In this document: piece after piece, positions 5,285 through 6,714 of the stretch
How the letters are laid out: each line of letters begins with the position of its first letter
How positions within the stretch are numbered: position 1 is the first letter of the stretch
Assembly: GCF_029933015.1 (NCBI RefSeq)
Contig: NZ_JAOZOZ010000049.1
Location: forward strand, 4,829 to 11,542
Reading direction: 5' to 3'
Origin: Hydrogenimonas sp.
Lineage (GTDB): Bacteria; Campylobacterota; Campylobacteria; Campylobacterales; Hydrogenimonadaceae
DNA length: 6,714 nucleotides
Translations under genes and position numbers: made by a program
Notes under the pieces: model-generated
Seen by the model: the letters and a program-made list of their open reading frames with translations, nothing else
The model's database searches: none
Told to the model about the DNA's origin: nothing

Positions 5285-6628
5285 TCAGCGGGGGAACCCG
5301 CCGCCCTGCATCTGGCTCATCATGTTCTGCAGATCCTGCATCCCTTTTTTGCCCGAAAACTTCTTCGCCATCTTCGCGGCGTTCTTGAACTGCTTGAGGA
5401 CCTTGTTCACTTCCATCTGGCTGAGCCCCGCCCCCTGGGCGATCCGACGTTTGCGGCTGTTGTTGAGCAGATCGGGATTTTCCCGCTCCTTGGGGGTCAT
5501 GGAGCTGATCAGCGCCTTGATCTTCTTGATCTCCTGGCTGTTTTCCAGGTCGAGATCCTTGATGGCGCCGGCCATCTTGTTCATGCCCGGTATCATGCCG
5601 ATCAGCGATTTGAGGGATCCCAGCTTCTTCATCTGCTCCAGCTGATCGAGGAAGTCGTTGAAGTTGAACTGCCCCTTCTTGATCTTCTTGGCGACCCGCT
5701 TGGCCTCCTTCTCGTCGATGACGGCGGAAGCCTTCTCGGCCAGCGACTCGATATCGCCCGCGCCCATCAGGCGGCCGACGATCCGATCGGGGATGAAGAC
5801 CTCCAGATCCGGCATCTTCTCGCCCGATCCGATGAAGCGCAGCGGTACGCCGACCTGCTTGGCGATACCCAGGGCCACGCCCCCTTTGCTGTCACCGTCG
5901 TACTTGCTAAGAATCACGCCAGTGATTCCCAGCTCCTTGTGGAAGGTGGCGGCGCTTCGCACCGCGTCCTGTCCCGTCAGAGAGTCGGCGACGTAGAAGA
6001 CCTCGTCGGGTTGGAGCACCTCTTTGACCCGTTTGATCTCGTCCATCAGCTCCTCGTCGATCGCCAGACGGCCGGCGGTATCGACGATCAGCACGTCGTA
6101 GTTGCCCTCTTTGGCCCTCTGCAGCGCTCTTTTGGCCACTTCCACCGGATCTTTGATCGATTCGTCGGCGAAGACGTCCACCTCGATCTGGTCGGCGATC
6201 TGGCGCAGCTGCTCCACCGCCGCCAGGCGCTGCAGGTCCGCCGCGGCCAGCAGAACCTTCTTTTTGCGCAGTTTGAGGTAGTAGGCGAGCTTGCCCGACG
6301 TCGTCGTCTTGCCCGATCCCTGCAGACCGGCCATCATCACCACCGTCGGAGGCGTAGGGCTGTAGACGAATCCCTGTTTCCCCGGCGCGGTGAGGATATG
6401 GGTCAGCTCCTGCTTGAGAGCTCCCAGAAAGTTCTCCTTGCCGATGCCTTTGAGTTTCGTCTCACGCTCGACGACGCTTAGAAGCTCCTTGACCACTTTG
6501 TGGTGCACGTCGGCCTTGAGCAGCGACTTTTTCAGTTCTCCCAGGGCACGCTTCAGGGCTTTTTCGTCGTCCTTGAAACGTATCTTGTTGATGGCGTTCT
6601 GAAAACTGTTGCTCAATGACTCAAACAC
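5285..6628 (-). CDS. ffh: Signal recognition particle GTPase Ffh (SRP54)
   Basis: The protein part of the signal recognition particle. It binds 4.5S RNA and signal sequences of membrane proteins on the ribosome and delivers them to FtsY. The length of 447 residues is typical. The N domain (about 1-88) has the ALGELKKSLLKADV helix region. The G domain (about 95-297) has the P-loop GLQGSGKTTTSGKL (101-114), DTAGRL (183-188), the G4 motif SKYDGDSKGG (241-250) and GSGEKMPDLEVF (267-278). The methionine-rich M domain (about 318-447) has the signal groove with IGMIPGMNKM and the RNA-binding segment SRKRRIAQGAGLSQMEVNKV (391-410). Variations: DLQRLAA (131-137) stands where DTYRPAA is usual, and G4 is SKYD rather than TKLD; I believe both are lineage features. 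The start is GTG 6628, with AGGAG (6638-6634) 5 nt upstream and no better in-frame start. It is the first gene of the operon. Confidence 0.98.
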   Translation of the reverse strand: MFESLSNSFQNAINKIRFKDDEKALKRALGELKKSLLKADVHHKVVKELLSVVERETKLKGIGKENFLGALKQELTHILTAPGKQGFVYSPTPPTVVMMAGLQGSGKTTTSGKLAYYLKLRKKKVLLAAADLQRLAAVEQLRQIADQIEVDVFADESIKDPVEVAKRALQRAKEGNYDVLIVDTAGRLAIDEELMDEIKRVKEVLQPDEVFYVADSLTGQDAVRSAATFHKELGITGVILSKYDGDSKGGVALGIAKQVGVPLRFIGSGEKMPDLEVFIPDRIVGRLMGAGDIESLAEKASAVIDEKEAKRVAKKIKKGQFNFNDFLDQLEQMKKLGSLKSLIGMIPGMNKMAGAIKDLDLENSQEIKKIKALISSMTPKERENPDLLNNSRKRRIAQGAGLSQMEVNKVLKQFKNAAKMAKKFSGKKGMQDLQNMMSQMQGGGFPR

Positions 6629-6670
6629 GGATGCTCCTACATTTTTTACAGGGTCTATTCAAAGTGCGGA

Positions 6671-6699
6671 ATTTTACCTTATAAAGACTTTAATTTTAA
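6671..6699 (-). promoter_or_regulatory. Probable promoter of the ffh operon
   Basis: The 86-nt region upstream of ffh (6629-6714) is sharply AT-rich. On the minus strand a TAAAAT -10 box (6676-6671) lies 17 nt from TTAAAA (6699-6694), which matches four of six -35 consensus bases, with A/T-rich DNA further upstream. The predicted start, near 6664, gives a leader of about 36 nt. An overlapping TATAAG (6683-6678) is an alternative -10. Confidence 0.5.
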
Positions 6700-6714
6700 T
6701 TAAATATAAGATTT

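Noticed and set aside
5228..6481. 417-residue plus-strand open frame
   Set aside because: It lies antisense to ffh, a highly conserved gene in full frame. The predicted protein is rich in His, Leu, Asp and Arg with no domain, as expected from the reverse of GC-rich codons, and there is no ribosome site or promoter.
1..6714. Mobile elements, CRISPR arrays, tRNA/rRNA genes or a 4.5S RNA gene
   Set aside because: No direct-repeat arrays, terminal inverted repeats with a transposase, tRNA-like folds or SRP RNA core were seen. Gaps are short and accounted for by leaders, hairpins and promoter-like DNA.

Overview
This window looks like chromosomal core DNA from a member of the Campylobacterota (former Epsilonproteobacteria). 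The basis is the gene order ffh-rpsP-khpA-rimM-trmD-rplS, which matches the order I recall for Helicobacter pylori and Campylobacter jejuni, together with short Campylobacterota-like versions of S16 and TrmD. The GC content is high for that phylum, which would fit a deep-sea or chemolithotrophic lineage such as Hydrogenimonas or Nitratifractor. The genus is a guess; the phylum is a moderately confident inference. Every real gene I can support is on the minus strand, so transcription runs from position 6714 towards 1. The long plus-strand open frames are shadows of these genes.

Right half (6714 to 3123): a compact operon for protein export and translation. An AT-rich promoter region (6629-6714) leads into ffh (SRP GTPase, GTG start). 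A 92-nt gap with a striking long hairpin follows, then rpsP (ribosomal protein S16), a small KH-domain RNA-binding protein (KhpA type), rimM (30S maturation factor), trmD (tRNA m1G37 methyltransferase) and rplS (ribosomal protein L19). From rpsP onward the genes abut or overlap (khpA/rimM, rimM/trmD and trmD/rplS boundaries), indicating translational coupling. A GC-rich hairpin just after rplS (3097-3117) probably ends the operon.

Middle (3122 to 2362): a promoter-like region, then a single gene for an exported cyclophilin-type peptidyl-prolyl isomerase with a signal peptide, then a 93-nt AT-rich gap with weak hairpins and an inverted repeat.

Left part (2361 to 1): a two-gene signalling module. 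A cytoplasmic FIST-domain protein (FIST_N plus FIST_C) is followed with zero spacing (TGA directly followed by ATG) by a protein with a conserved N-terminal helical segment, two PAS domains and a GGDEF diguanylate cyclase domain. The second gene runs off the left edge just after its GGDEF motif. The likely job of the pair is to sense a small molecule through FIST and/or PAS and to adjust cyclic di-GMP; this is inferred from domains and gene arrangement.

The points most worth a second look are the FIST/diguanylate-cyclase pair, Asp-to-Glu changes at two conserved TrmD positions (169, 177) including the catalytic Asp, the long hairpin between ffh and rpsP, and an AT-rich island inside trmD that may hide a promoter for rplS. 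I see no mobile element, CRISPR array, tRNA or rRNA.
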